64,000 nucleotides of DNA. It comes from Erpobdella octoculata (Eukaryota > Annelida > Clitellata > Hirudinida > Erpobdellidae). The notes below the pieces were generated by a model. The model did not search any database and was not told the origin of the DNA. It worked only from the letters and a program-made list of their open reading frames with translations. The position numbers were made by a program, and so were the translations under genes. The first letter of the stretch is position 1. Each line of letters begins with the position of its first letter. The stretch lies in NCBI GenBank assembly GCA_963978895.1, contig OZ022242.1:1-64000 (forward strand), given 5' to 3'. Of this stretch, positions 24,603-36,069 are shown one piece after another.

Positions 24603-25696
24603 ACGAAATTTCATACTAAAAAGTTCGTTACATGGCTTAATGCCAATATTATTCCGTGTATACCGAACAACCTCACAATTTTGAATTATACTCCTCATAT
24701 TACTCCGCCAATGACAGCAGTCATAAATGACACACCTGTAACCCCTCAACACTCGTCTGATTTACGATAGAGGATTTAAAATCTAATAATAACGTACGCT
24801 CGGCTACTCTCGAGGTAGACAGGTACCCGCTTACGAGGTCGATCACAACCTCTTACAGGGTCCCGTCCCCACCCCTTTGTAGACCTGCGAACGATGATAT
24901 TACGAATTATCAATATAATTTATCTCCAGTTATGGTCACGTCACCTTCACCAAGAATGAATAAATAATTACTTTTCATATTACTAATTTTTGTAATGGTT
25001 TCCACAAATATTTTAAGACATGTAAATCTTCTACAACTTCACTTTGTAGAGATCTGTCATTTTTATTGTCGATAACCATTCATGTAGTATTCTTTCCTCA
25101 TTTCCGCAGTCCGCAAAGTACCAAAATGTGCGAACTCGGGTACCGATCGTTTATATGTGAGTCATGAAATATATGAACGTGCGGTCCAGACGCGTGCCTA
25201 TAGGCAAAACTCAACCAAATAGTTTCTGTTCATATTATCATATATGTTTTGTAATGGTTTTTACAAATACAAATATTTTAAGGCATGTAATTCTTCTACA
25301 GCTTCACTATGTAGAGATCGGTTATTTTATACAGCTATTATGTTCGAAATTTCATACTTAAAAATTTGATAGATGAGTTCTTTCACAACCTCTTACAGGG
25401 TCCCGTCCCCACCCCCTTGTAGACCTGCGAACGATGATATAACGAATTATCAATATAATTTATCTCCAGTTATGGTCACGTCACCTATACCCCCAATAAC
25501 TGAGGCGTTAGCCCCGGTTGTGGGGAATAACGGGACACCTATCGGAGTTTTAAATGATAATTTATTACTGCAGGAGGAAGAAAATGAGGGGTTGACTACT
25601 CTGGTTCACCAGTACCTAAAAATGATTCTCCTCTATCTTCCTCTGATGATTTTTCGAGCCCTATCCGCCACCATACGGATAGGTCTCCAGGTATGA
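24603..25696 (+). pseudogene. Unrecognised element protein, middle and proline-rich segments
   Basis: 24603-24770 encodes TKKFVTWLNANIIPCIPNN and YTPHITPPMTAVIND. 24830-24950 and 25373-25500 both encode the VPSPPPCRPANDDITNYQYN segment, so this part is partly duplicated, and CACCAAGAATGAATAAATAA appears at 24341 and 24948. Family not recognised. Confidence 0.55.
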
Positions 25697-25732
25697 TGGG
25701 ACTGTCATAACAGCAGGGACTTCTAGGGCACC

Positions 25733-26701
25733 ATGCGAATTTGCCGAACGCAGAAGTTATCCACTGCAAACAAACCTTTCTTTAAGAAAATGCTGCTTGC
25801 TAAAATTAAGACACGGCGGTCGTTGGACCAGGAAGTTTACTCAGAGTGGCTTAAAGCTAATGTCTATGATGTTATTCAAAATAATGTTTCAGTAGCGACA
25901 CCTCCTCCTAGTGCACGCTCTGTGCGTCAAACCGCGCATCAAGCGGACTCTCGCATTACAAAGCCAGGTAGCGCGCCCCACGCGAATACTTATCGTTCGC
26001 CGCAAGACTCAGTAAGAAATCAAGATAGCTTTGTCGCAATGATGTGTGGTGACAATGCACATAGTAATCCAGTTACTAATAATAGCTTTAACTTGTCAGT
26101 CTCAGCAGAAAATGAGGTCCCACAAAACTCAGGTATAAGCATTAGTAATATTTCCAATATCTTAGAGTCTTCGCCTGTTAATGAAAATAATAATTCACAG
26201 CGTCGATCTATTGTCCCGTTAGAACGCTCGCCTGCCATAATTAATGTTGCAAGCGAACAAACGCATGCACATGCCACGCGTGGAGCACGCAAGACTCGCA
26301 GCCCAGCCGAACAAATTCGGCTATCGAAAAATCTTATAATGAAAGTAACGTTTTGTAGTAAATTCTATAAAGACAACACAAGTAAGTTCGAGGAGTTTAA
26401 GACTGTGGGAAGCCACTTTAAAGTAGCTTTTGCGCCCCCGCAGAATCCTGACCAACCCTCTACTTCAGCGGGCCATCCAGCCCCCATTCTGTGTGTTGTT
26501 AAGGAGCCAGTCTGCTACCAGAATCTACCGGAAAGTTTGGTTACACGGATTGTAGCAGCTCAGCCTGAAGAGTTGATAACTGAGTTGACACACCTGCCAG
26601 TCATTGATCGCTTGTCAATATTTTTATTTTTTAATAAAGCACTATGTAGAGATCGGTCCTTTTTATATAACCATTCATGTAACATTTCATCATTTCCATA
26701 G
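25733..26701 (+). pseudogene. Unrecognised element protein, longest open copy (322 codons)
   Basis: The longest uninterrupted reading frame in the debris. A basic N-terminal part (FFKKMLLAKIKTRRSLDQE, EWLKANVYDVIQNN) resembles the FITWLNA segment of the other copies. A long Ser/Asn/Pro-rich low-complexity middle follows, then RGARKTRSPAEQIRLSKN, MKVTFCSKFYKDNTSKFEEF, GSHFKVAFAPP, ILCVVKEPVCYQNLPESL and AQPEELITELTHL. No known fold or catalytic motif was recognised. The basic stretch and disordered middle would suit a nucleic-acid-binding ORF1-like protein, but that is inference. The frame runs into repeat sequence shared with 24380-24420 near 26610. Confidence 0.55.
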
Positions 26702-26914
26702 TCAACGTATCTAACCATGTACTAACACGGGCACTCGTCATTTATTTGTTGAGTCATTGTTTCAAAGAATGTTATCGAATTTTAACTAAAATTATCATGG
26801 CACAAACTAGCTCTCTTAACTCACAACTTATGAAGCTTTCTAAAACTGATCACTTATCTATTGTATTTAAAGCCATAAAATTACAGGAGAGAAAGTTATT
26901 ATTTAAAGGACCTT

Positions 26915-27256
26915 ATGAAGGAACATTTAAAATTTAAATGTAACCCTGAAATTTTACATAGTGGTAACTCACCTAACCTAGAAATGGAGGAATTAAAAGC
27001 CTATAAGGAGCTCAAAAATAACGATGACATTATTATCCGTAAAGCCGATAAAAGTAATGTTTTTGTTATCTTAAATAAGAGGGATTATCTCCAAGAGGGT
27101 TGTCATCAATTGATTAATACTAAGTTTTATCGAAAACTTGATAAACCGTTAAATTCGGTGACTGATATTAATAGCCAGGACAAGTGGTTTAACCTTAATA
27201 CTCCACCGGGCCGCCCGATTATTTCGGATGTGGGAACTCATATTAAAGTCGTATAA
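26915..27256 (+). pseudogene. PLE RT N-terminal fragment
   Basis: Encodes DIIIRKADKSNVFVILNKRD, then KFYRKLDKPLNSVTDINSQD, KWFNLNTPPGRPIISDVG. It links in one frame the IRKADK box and the PPGRPIISDVG box that are separate elsewhere, which supports both as parts of one Penelope-type RT. It then jumps to unrelated sequence (ACTCATATTAAAGTCGTATA). Confidence 0.75.
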
Positions 27257-27347
27257 GCAATTAGTTGTTTGTTTTATCAGGATATTTATATGAAATTCTT
27301 ATTTTAATAATTTTATACATGCACCGACTTTTTTAAAATACATAACT

Positions 27348-27460
27348 ACGCTTCAGACAACCATAGCACTAAAAGACACCTGGTGGACAGCATGAAAGGA
27401 CAAATCTCAGGAGAATCTGGAAGGTTACTTATGAAGAAGACGTCAACACGATATTGGATT
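27348..27460 (+). repeat. CAGCATGAAAGGACAAATCT cassette, example copy
   Basis: One of about ten direct-orientation copies (17217, 27348, 27770, 28220, 29158, 30508, 30697, 31198, 31731, 32955) of a segment built of CTTCAGACAACCAT, GACACCTGGTGGACAGCATG, AAAGGACAAATCTCAGGAG and TTACTTATGAAGAAGACG. In most it reads in frame as KRHLVDSMKGQISGESGRLL, but the flanks differ in every copy. Confidence 0.8.
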
Positions 27461-28096
27461 CCCATCAGACTAGATGAAGGCATACCACAGGGTCCTCCGG
27501 GCACAGGCGCGACTCCTCAAGAGCAGGCTCTTTGGGACACAAAGATGGGCAGTGTGGTGGCAGGTGATACACTAAACCGTGAGGAAGAGCCCAGCAAAGA
27601 GAACTTAGAGAAAAACATACAGTCTCATTAAAAAGTAGGCCACACTTCAGGTTCCAATATTTACATATCCGCTCGCATCATCCATGACACACGTACACTG
27701 GCATTGCAAATCATTATTTAACAGGTATTTTTGACTTTCATCCTCACCTAAACTACGCTTCAGGCACTAAGACACTTGGTGGACAGCATGAAAGGACAAA
27801 TCTCAGGAGAATCTGGAACGTTACTTATGAAGAAGACGCCAACACAATATTGGAACAGAAAAAAGCTTCAAAATATAACTGATCTCAATGTCTCCTGTCC
27901 AACAGGGCTCGGCTATCTTTGTCTCACTATAAACCGTCTCAGAACTACGCTTCAGATGCTCTTGTTCTTCAAAGCATTGAAAATGTGAGGTTTGTGGGAA
28001 ATCACCGAATGGATGTCAGCGTAGCCTTAAAAATTGGAAAGAAATTGAATGAAGAAGTAAGATTGTCATGTTTTACAAATTTGTTATAAATATATT

Positions 28097-28170
28097 GTCA
28101 GGCACTGGTAGTGGTGGTAAGGTCTAAACCTAAGAGTCAGCGGTTCGAATCCGGCACGTATGAATGAACG
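28097..28170 (+). repeat. tRNA-like segment (possible SINE head)
   Basis: TAGTGGTGGTAAGGTCT resembles a tRNA A box and GCGGTTCGAATCC a B box, spaced about 35 bp apart. Acceptor and anticodon arms do not pair well, so a tRNA-derived repeat is likelier than a tRNA gene. Confidence 0.4.
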
Positions 28171-28329
28171 CGTCTGGATGCTCTATCAAAAGTAATTGAT
28201 TCATGGCCTTGTTTAACCTTCAGACAACCATGACACTAAAAGACACCTGGTGGACAGCATGAAAGGACAAATCTCAGGAGAATCTGGAAGGTTACTTATG
28301 AACAGAAAAAAGTTAAAAATATAACTCTA

Positions 28330-28713
28330 ATATATCTGCTGCTTTCCGAGACTACAAAGTTTCAGGTAGTCACATTAAACTCCTCATCAGCGATTCTTCT
28401 GACATTTCTCCAGCTGTCCCCATCCTTTATGTTATCGAGGAACCGAAGTATTATAAGAGTCTTTCTGAAAGTTTAGCCAATAAGATGTTTGGCTCAACCA
28501 AATGACATTTTGACGGAGCTTAATAGACTAAGTAAATGTGACAAACTTTCTGTGGTGTTCAGAGCACTAAAAAGTAGGATCCTTGATACTCAGTGCACCA
28601 GCAACCATCACAGTTGCAAAAATCTACTTCCTTCTTCTTCGTCTAGCTCCCGTCAATCTGACGAGGATATAAAAGTCGTCACCCAGTCTAATAGCTTAAT
28701 GACTCATTTATAA
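28330..28713 (+). pseudogene. Unrecognised element protein, C-terminal segment
   Basis: In two frames: VIEEPKYYKSLSESLANKM, then AQPNDILTELNRLSKCDKLS and VVFRALKSRIL. The order matches the C-terminal part of the 25733-26701 copy. A further broken copy is at 31380-31560. Confidence 0.6.
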
Positions 28714-28731
28714 GGCTTAAAGGTGATTTTA

Positions 28732-29262
28732 TGAAATTTGAAGCCGCAATAATGAACAATATTAACTTCATTAAACCGCCATCTATCGTGCAATGTAAAT
28801 ATCATGAATTGTTCATAGTAGCGCTTAAACAAGCGAGGGAGTTTACTATTAAGACTCTAGATGATAAATCAGCTGAATTGATAGGCTCTTAGCACCCTAG
28901 CAAATCCTGAAGTTGTGCATTATAACAAAAACTTTTTGGTACAACTATTATGCTCTAAATTTAATTCTAAAAAATTTAATAGAGAGGAATTCATTACATG
29001 GCTTAATGCTTATATTATTCCATGTATCCCTAATAACCTCACCCTATTTAATTATACTCCTCGTATTACACCGCCATTGACAGTAATCTTTAATGGTACC
29101 AAGAACAGTCTCACAACCATCTCAATCTCTCTCCAAAAAGACGATTCTCCTGGTGATCACATGAAAGGACAAATCTCAGTACTTATGAAGAAGACGTCAA
29201 CACGATATTGGATCTGTTTCTGTTTTATCAGGAATGAAATTTATATGACATTCTTATTTTAA
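28732..29262 (+). pseudogene. Unrecognised element protein, N-terminal to middle segments
   Basis: MKFEAAIMNNINFIKPPS, then HELFIVALKQAREFTIKTLD, then in another frame HYNKNFLVQLLCSKFNSKKF, EFITWLNAYIIPCIPNN and YTPRITPPLT. It shows that the N-terminal (23.1 kb) and middle (16.4 kb) segments belong to one protein. It ends in the AAAGGACAAATCT cassette. Confidence 0.6.
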
Positions 29263-29476
29263 TAATTTTATACATGCAAATTTTTTAACATACAGATTTC
29301 TACACTTAAGACTTGGTCTCAGAAACTTCACAGACGACCATGACCCCAGTCAGTCTGATGAAGGTTCTAGTCAGCGTCAAATCTGCAGGTGATTCTCGAC
29401 ATTTAGTTAAAATCTGATTAATTGATAACAAATACTTTAAAAAAATCATTTTTTTCACCTCTTCTGATGTTGAAGC

Positions 29477-29665
29477 TTGGCAAAGATGAACTTCAAACTT
29501 AAGACTGCAAAAGATATGATGCCGGCCATGGGCACGTTGATCCAGAAGACCGAAGAAATGTGTAAGAACAAGCTCACCGAAGTGATTCAAAACGAGTTGT
29601 CCAAGAAAAGAAAGGCAAAGACCATTTTGTCTAATGAGGCCATCACAGTTCTCAATGATATATGA
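29477..29665 (+). CDS. Small hypothetical protein, 62 codons
   Basis: An ATG-initiated frame encoding a highly charged, Lys/Glu-rich, probably helical peptide (LKTAKDMMPAMGTLIQKTEE, NKLTEVIQNELSKKRKAKT). I do not recognise it. It lies in the only stretch of the 15-33 kb region that does not repeat elsewhere in the window (about 29300-30150). It could be the last exon of a small gene or chance. Confidence 0.25.
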   Translation: MAKMNFKLKTAKDMMPAMGTLIQKTEEMCKNKLTEVIQNELSKKRKAKTILSNEAITVLNDI

Positions 29666-30155
29666 GGTGCATGAAATTTGAAAGAAATGAAAGCAAGTGC
29701 AGTATTTTTGTGTTTCAACAAAATCATGAACAAAGTTCTCAAGCCAGCCTATCAATCTGCTGCTGTTTTGTTCAATTTATAATTGCATCATTTGCTAAAT
29801 AAAAGTGGTACTCTTCGATTGTTTCAAATTGATGATCTCAGAAAACTCTCGGAAAATTCATTAAGTTAATGCTTTGAAGGTTTTTAATATTATTATTACT
29901 TCATGTTTTATTTCAATCTGTGTTTTATATCACATTTTTCAAAGCCACGGGTCAACATTTATTAACATGCCACATGTAGCGTTATATGCTTTCTGTAGAC
30001 TTAAAAACTAAGTAAGAACTCAAAAACTGAGACTAGCGATTTTTCGAAAAGCAGCTGTTGAACAGTGTGTGATAAATCTATTGTAAGCATTTATAATCTT
30101 ACAAGTATTTAAAATAAATATAACCTGTTGAGATATATGAGCGGATTTTAACATT

Positions 30156-30623
30156 ATGGCAGCCGAATTAATATCAGCTGAATTGATAGGCTCTAAATTT
30201 AATTCTAAAAAATTTAATAGACAGGAATTCATTACATGGCTTAATGCTTATATTATTCCATGTATCCCTAATAACCTCACCCTATTTAATTATACTCCTC
30301 GTATTACACCGCCAATAACAGCAGTCTTGGTACCAAGAACAGTCTCACAACCATCTCAATCTCTCTCCAAAAAAACGATTCTCCTGGTGATCACTAGTAA
30401 CGACAGCTTCTCCCAAGATTTTTTCCGACTGGTTAAAAGAAACCTGGAAAATAATTCGGCCATCCCAACAGATATACACCCAGTACTAGCGTGTACGACG
30501 GAAACAAATCTGGTGGACAGCATGAAAGGACAAATCTCAGTACTTATGAAGAAGACGTCAACACGATATTGGATCTGTTTCTGTTTTATCAGGAATGAAA
30601 TTTATATGACATTCTTATTTTAA
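30156..30623 (+). pseudogene. Unrecognised element protein, middle segment (copy b) with cassette
   Basis: A 155-codon frame: KFNSKKFNRQEFITWLNAYI, NYTPRITPPITAV, SQPSQSLSKKTILL, NDSFSQDFFRLVKRNLEN, then LVDSMKGQIS and RYWICFCFIRNEIYM. Here the middle segment and the cassette are joined in one open frame, so the cassette may be an authentic downstream part of the same protein or a nearby deletion joint. Confidence 0.55.
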
Positions 30624-33030
30624 TAATTTTATACATGCAGATTTTTTAACATACAGATTTCTACACTTAAGACTTGGTCTCAGAAACTTCACAGACGACC
30701 ATGGCGCTAAAAAGCACCTGGTGGACAGCATGAGAGGACAAATCTCAGGAGAATCTGGAAGATGTCCACACAATATTGGAATTTTCAAAAATTTCAAAAA
30801 ATGTCGATTCTACCTTAAACATAATCAACAATCCAAAGCCCGGCGATGGGACAAGGTAATAACACAAACAAAAGCCTTTTTGGGTTGGAAAAAGTACTGA
30901 TTGCACTGAATGACAAATCAGTAACATCGTTATTCCATACGTTGAGCACTCGTATTAAAGTCACATAAGCAATTGGTTGTTTTCTGTTTTATCAGGAATG
31001 ATACATCAATCTTGTTGATTCAACCATATACATAATCAAACGTTGGGCATTGTTATTAAAAATGCGCGTGCACGTCTTTACGCTTGGACACTCTACTCAA
31101 TGGGGCTTTGACAGGATGGAGATTACACATATTATTTTAATAATTATATACATACAGATTTCTATGCTTCTACTTTATGTCAGAGACTTCACAGACAACC
31201 ATGGCACTAAAAGACACCTGTTGGACAGTATGAAAGGACAAATCTCAGGAGAATCTGGAAGGTTACTTATGAAGACGCCAACACAATATTGGAACAGAAT
31301 AAAGCTTCAAAATACTGGTAACCACCCGAACACACAAGCACAGAAACATAATAAAGGTCCAGGTCACCGATTCTTCTGACAATTCTCCACTTGTCCCTAT
31401 CCTTTATGTCGTCAAAGAACCCAAATATTATAAAAGCCTTTCTGAAAGCTTAGCACACTTTGACTGAACTCAACAAACTAAGTAAGTGTGACAAACTTTG
31501 CGCGGTCTTCAAAGCATTAAAAAGCAAGATCCTTGAGACTCAATGAACTAGCAACCATCACATTTGCAAAAATCTACTTTCTTCCTCTTCTTTTATAAGT
31601 AAAGATTAGGATATTTTTCGATTGGATTTTGTGGAGGATTGAATAAACTTAATAATTTCGTACGCCGTCCATCACGTCCACTTTTTCTTTCTAGTGGCAA
31701 GAGCAACCTTCCAAACAATCCAAAGCCTTACGACCATGGCACTAAAAGACACCTGATGGACAGCATGAGAGGACAAATCTTACGAAGAAGTAAGACAACA
31801 CGATATTGGAACAGAAAAAAGTTAAAAAATATAATTTATATCTACATCAATCTTGTATCTTCCAAAAAGTTGAATATTCATTAACATGTAGCATCACATA
31901 GAATTTCACCTTTAGAACTTTTCAGAACAACCTATCGTTGAAATTTTGCATGTACAGTATACTTTTAGCACGTAATTCTGTGTATAAATAGCACCTTAAA
32001 ATTCAGTAATTTTCATCATTTGAGTTTCCTCACCGAGTAAGCTATTTTGATCGATTGGTTAACTTGGTAACATGTTAATTTTGCGATTCTTATGCAATAT
32101 TAATTGTGATTATGCAAGTAGAGTGCGTGCTATTGATTCTTGATGAATTTACGCAATTTTGATATTACGTGGACATGTGTCAATTTGCAATTTTTTTTTT
32201 ATTTTTAACGTTATTGACATGTATACCGAACAACCTCACAATTTTGAATTATACTCCTCATATTACTCCGCCAATGACAGCAGTCATAAATGACACACCT
32301 GTAACCCCTCAACACTCGTCTGATTTACGATAGAGGATTTAAAATCTAATAATAATGTACGCTCCCTACTCTTGAGGTAGACAGGTACCCGCTCACGAGG
32401 TCGATCACAACCTCTTACAGGGGGTGACCACTCTGGTTCACCAGTACCTAAAAATGATTCTCATCTATCTTCTTCTGATGATTTTTCGAGCTCTATCCGC
32501 CACCATACGGATAGGTCTCCAGGTGTGATGGGACTGTCATATCAGCAGTGACCACGGCGGACTTCTAGGGCACCACGCAAACAGCCACCAACCTAGATCT
32601 TATTGATAAGCTATCGAAAAGTATCAATATTAAGGCTACGTGTTGTCCTAAATTTATTAAAGAGGCAGTTTCAGAGACTACAAAGGAATTAAAAGTCCTA
32701 TAAGGAGCTCAAAAATAACTATGACATTATTACCCGTAAAGCCGATAAAAGTAATGTTTTTGTTATCTTATCCCTCCAAGAGGGTTGTCATCAATTGATT
32801 AGTACTAAGTTTTATCGAAAACTTGATAAACTGCTAAATTCGGTGACTGATAAAATAATAGCCAGGACAAGTGGTTTAACCTTAATAATCAGGATATTTA
32901 TATGAAATTCTTATTTTAATAATTGTATACATGCACCGACTTTTTTAACATACATAACTACGCTTCAGACAACCATAGCACTAAAAGACACCTGGTGGAC
33001 AGCATGAAAAGACAAATCTATGGACAATTT
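30624..33030 (+). mobile_element. PLE-related debris with repeated cassette
   Basis: Contains cassette copies at 30697, 31198, 31731 and 32955; element-protein pieces at 31380-31560, 32220-32345 (identical over long stretches to 24658-24790) and 32400-32680; and RT N-terminal pieces at 32680-32880. 31900-32210 shows no recognisable feature. Confidence 0.6.
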
Positions 33031-33500
33031 TACACAGCCCATCACTTGCCTACCAAGTTTTATTTTCTTCCAAAAATACATAAAAACATAAGTGGCTTGA
33101 TGACCATACACCTCAAGGTCGACCTATTGTTTCGGACGTAGGTTCTATAGATTATAATATCAACAAATTCATCGACCACCAACTACCTCGCACCTTCAAT
33201 TTGTCATTAAGGACTCGTATGATTTCAAAGAATACAAAGAAGGTGACATTCTCGTAACCGGAGATATAGTGTCACTCAATACTAATATGAACAATAACAG
33301 AAGTGTTAGACTAGTTAAAGATTTTTGAACATTTATGAAAACCTATCGATCGCCCAAAGAACGCTTCTTGTCAAACTTTTTCGTCACTCCCTAACTCATA
33401 ACACTTTTATTTTTGACAATAAAGAATACATCCAAACTAATGGTTGCGCTATGGGAAAAGCATATTCCCCTAATTTAGCTAACTTATATTTAGAATAATA
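33031..33500 (+). pseudogene. PLE reverse transcriptase fragment, diverged lineage
   Basis: Across frames: FYFLPKIHKN, PQGRPIVSDVGSIDYNINKF and QTNGCAMGKAYSPNLANLYL. The same boxes as the 14-20 kb copies but clearly diverged (GKAYSPN for GKSYSPN), so at least two PLE lineages are present. It stops before the YIDD box. Confidence 0.72.
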
Positions 33501-34338
33501 AGAAATTTTCCTGGCATCTCTATATACCCTTGTGATGTATGCTGTGCATACCATGCTTAAAGCTCTTCTCTTCTCTTAAAGGGATTGGGACTCTCGGAGT
33601 CCAGGAGAAAGGATTGGGCCTCTGCCCTACCTTCAGCAATTCAGGAACAGCTTCCATGTGCCTTCCTTTTATAGAGACTCTTATCCTAGCTGTAGAAATA
33701 TAGTAATTTTATTAGGACTTGTATTAGATTCATAGCAGTGAGATTTGAGACAAACCATTTTCATAAAAGATTGGATCTGCTAAGTTGTTTGGGCGCAGGT
33801 TGCATTTCTCGACTTCCAGCTCGCTTACGGTCGGGAACATCTGCTGTAACTCGCCGGGTGCTTGATCGGAACAGTTATCTTAAATTGCCCACGCTGCGCC
33901 GAGTATTGCATCAACCACGACAAACTCAACACTCATGTTGCAACACATGACTGATTAGCTGTTAATCAATATTTGTCAATAACTGCTCATTTGCTCACTT
34001 GGTCTAAAAAAATAAAAAAAAAATTTCATTTTATTTGATTTGGGACTGCTCATATGCTTAAGAGAAAGCAAGGGTGTTGATTGGGATGTGTTTCTGGATA
34101 TACTGAGGTCCTTTGGAATGTTGTGTTGTGGAACACATTTGAAGTTGCTGAGGGGGTTGAAATGAGTCGTGGTAAGGTAGGAGAAAAAAGCTTCGACGAG
34201 GTTCCAGTTTTCGATTAGAAAACGTGAAACAGCTATTTTTACTGGTGAAGACACTAACCAATAATCAGCATTCTTCAGAGCATGTGAACCACATAATAAA
34301 AAAGCTACAAAGCAAAGATTTTTCCGATCAACTATAAG
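33501..34338. other. No gene seen
   Basis: No recognisable feature. A short frame at 33738-33950 encodes LPARLRSGTSAVTRRVLDR, not recognised. Confidence 0.4.
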
Positions 34339-35150
34339 GTGTTAACTTTGCAGTTGACTGCATCTAAGCCAACACATAGTGAACAAGATACTATGCTAGA
34401 TGGCTGGCTTAGAGGGCAATCAGCCATGATTAGACAAAAGCTGTTGAATGCCACAAGCGAATTTTTTAACACACAGTTCCCACACCCAGACACAAATGAA
34501 GGGGTAGTGGTTTTTCTAGATCCTTGTCAAATACTTTGGCTGATAAAAATCTATGGTTGATTCAGACTTGCTTATAACAACTCTTGCTGCACAACTACTT
34601 AGTGAATCAGTGGCTTGTTCTCTGGAATTCTGTTTGCAAGAGCAGTTTACAGGGTTTAATGATTGCAAGGCCAACATTAAATTTGTATGCATCATTAATC
34701 GGCTTTTTAACATACTGACCTCACGATTACAATTTTCTATCTAAAGCCAAGGTGTATTTGCAGTCTTTAAAAGAGTCTCGTAATGGAAAAATTCTGTTGG
34801 AATCTAATCGTAAGACAGGTTTTCTTGGTTTTTTAGTTATACAATAGTTAAAATTGTATAACTCGCTAGTTTTAAATTCTTCATTTAAAATGGAGTTCTT
34901 GTGTATGTTCAAAACAAGTCAAGATAACATAGAAGCCTGGGTGGATGCAATAACAACCCATCCGCAAGACAATTCGCAGCAGCCTACAAGTTGTTGGTTC
35001 ACAATGACATACAGGGAAACTGCTTGCCACTGCAAGAAACAATATAGAAACACTGACCACAACTACACATACATTCCAATCCCTAAACATTTGTCTCAAT
35101 GCTCAGAAAAGATTGTAGTTACATTACAGGGTTTGTTGTTTTTAAATTGA
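34339..35150 (+). pseudogene. P-element / THAP9-like transposase, broken
   Basis: Pieces in the order of a P-element or THAP9-type transposase, spread over three frames: VVVFLDPCQILWLIK (family DPCHMLKL box, about 34504-34550); LAAQLLSESVACSLEF and CIINRLFNILTSR (34575-34720); RKTGFLGFLV (34810-34845); FKTSQDNIEAW (34908-34945); GGCNNNPSARQFAAAYKLLV and HNDIQGNC (about 34940-35030). The RGG.NNNP(T/S)ARQF.AAYK.LLVH signature near the C-terminus is what decides the family. The THAP zinc finger and much of the catalytic core are missing. It is not active. Confidence 0.8.
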
Positions 35151-36032
35151 AAAAAGAACTGTGAAACATGCATCGATAGTTTAACTGACACTGCAGAAAA
35201 CAAGATGTGTTTAATTTTTAATATTCAAGAGAAAATATAATTGATCGGCTGTGTTACTGTGTTACTGTTTAATAAAAAATATCATTGCAACCTATTTATC
35301 ATCATTAGCATTGTAACATACTCAGCATCAAATATTATTGATTAAATTGCAACATATTTATCATCATACTCAGCATCAAATACATCGCAAAATATTCATT
35401 AAATTTATTGCAACATATTCATCATTCTGTATGACCAAAAAATCTTTATGGTAGTCTTTTGAAGATGCCTAAAAACAAGATGAGCACTGCCGCTGCTCTT
35501 AAAAGTCAGTGATGTCTGTACTTATCCAACAATTATTATATGCTTTTTCATTTTCCAAAAATTGATATTTTCCGCTATTTTTCCTCCAAACTTTGAGGCA
35601 ATGTAATTTTTTCCCCCGAAGTAGAATTAGAATTATAATCCAATATTAATAAATAAATATTGAAGTATCCAAAAATGCTTTCATTTGCTTATAGACTAGC
35701 CTCGGTAAAGTTCTAGTATAGGATCATTGGCCGATTTCTATAAAAACACGGTTTAAAAAATGTTTAATAGAATAAGCTCAGAACATTATCAGAACATACT
35801 ACAAAAAAGTTTATTTTTCACAGAAAAACTTACTAAAAACCGACTTTAAGCAAAAATATCCAAAGGCAATGTTGATACACGGAATAATACAATTCAAGGA
35901 AAGGTAGGAAAAGTTAATATAAAAATAAAATAACAAAATAAAATATTAATGTGTTCAAAATAATTGTTTAATTAATTAATATGCATCTTAAATTTTAAGA
36001 AATCAAAGCGCTGAGCGGAAATTTATCCGTGA
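35151..36032. other. No gene seen; AT-rich
   Basis: Contains a loose repeat of ATTGCAACATATTTATCATC (35284-35425). Nothing else recognised. Confidence 0.45.
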
Positions 36033-36062
36033 CTAGCGGAGTACCCGGCCTTGCCGGGTGTT
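36033..36062 (-). mobile_element. Helitron 3' terminus
   Basis: On the minus strand the sequence reads ACCCGGCAAGGCCGGGT (a hairpin), then ACTCCG, CTAG and a T. A GC hairpin about 6-12 bp before CTAG, followed by T, is the Helitron 3' end. The matching 5' end was not identified; the MULE derivative next to it probably interrupted the Helitron. Confidence 0.65.
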
Positions 36063-36069
36063 TTTCTGG

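Noticed and set aside
29306..29755. 149-codon minus-strand frame
   Set aside because: Opposite the small plus-strand frame; no recognisable motif, and composition typical of an antisense shadow.
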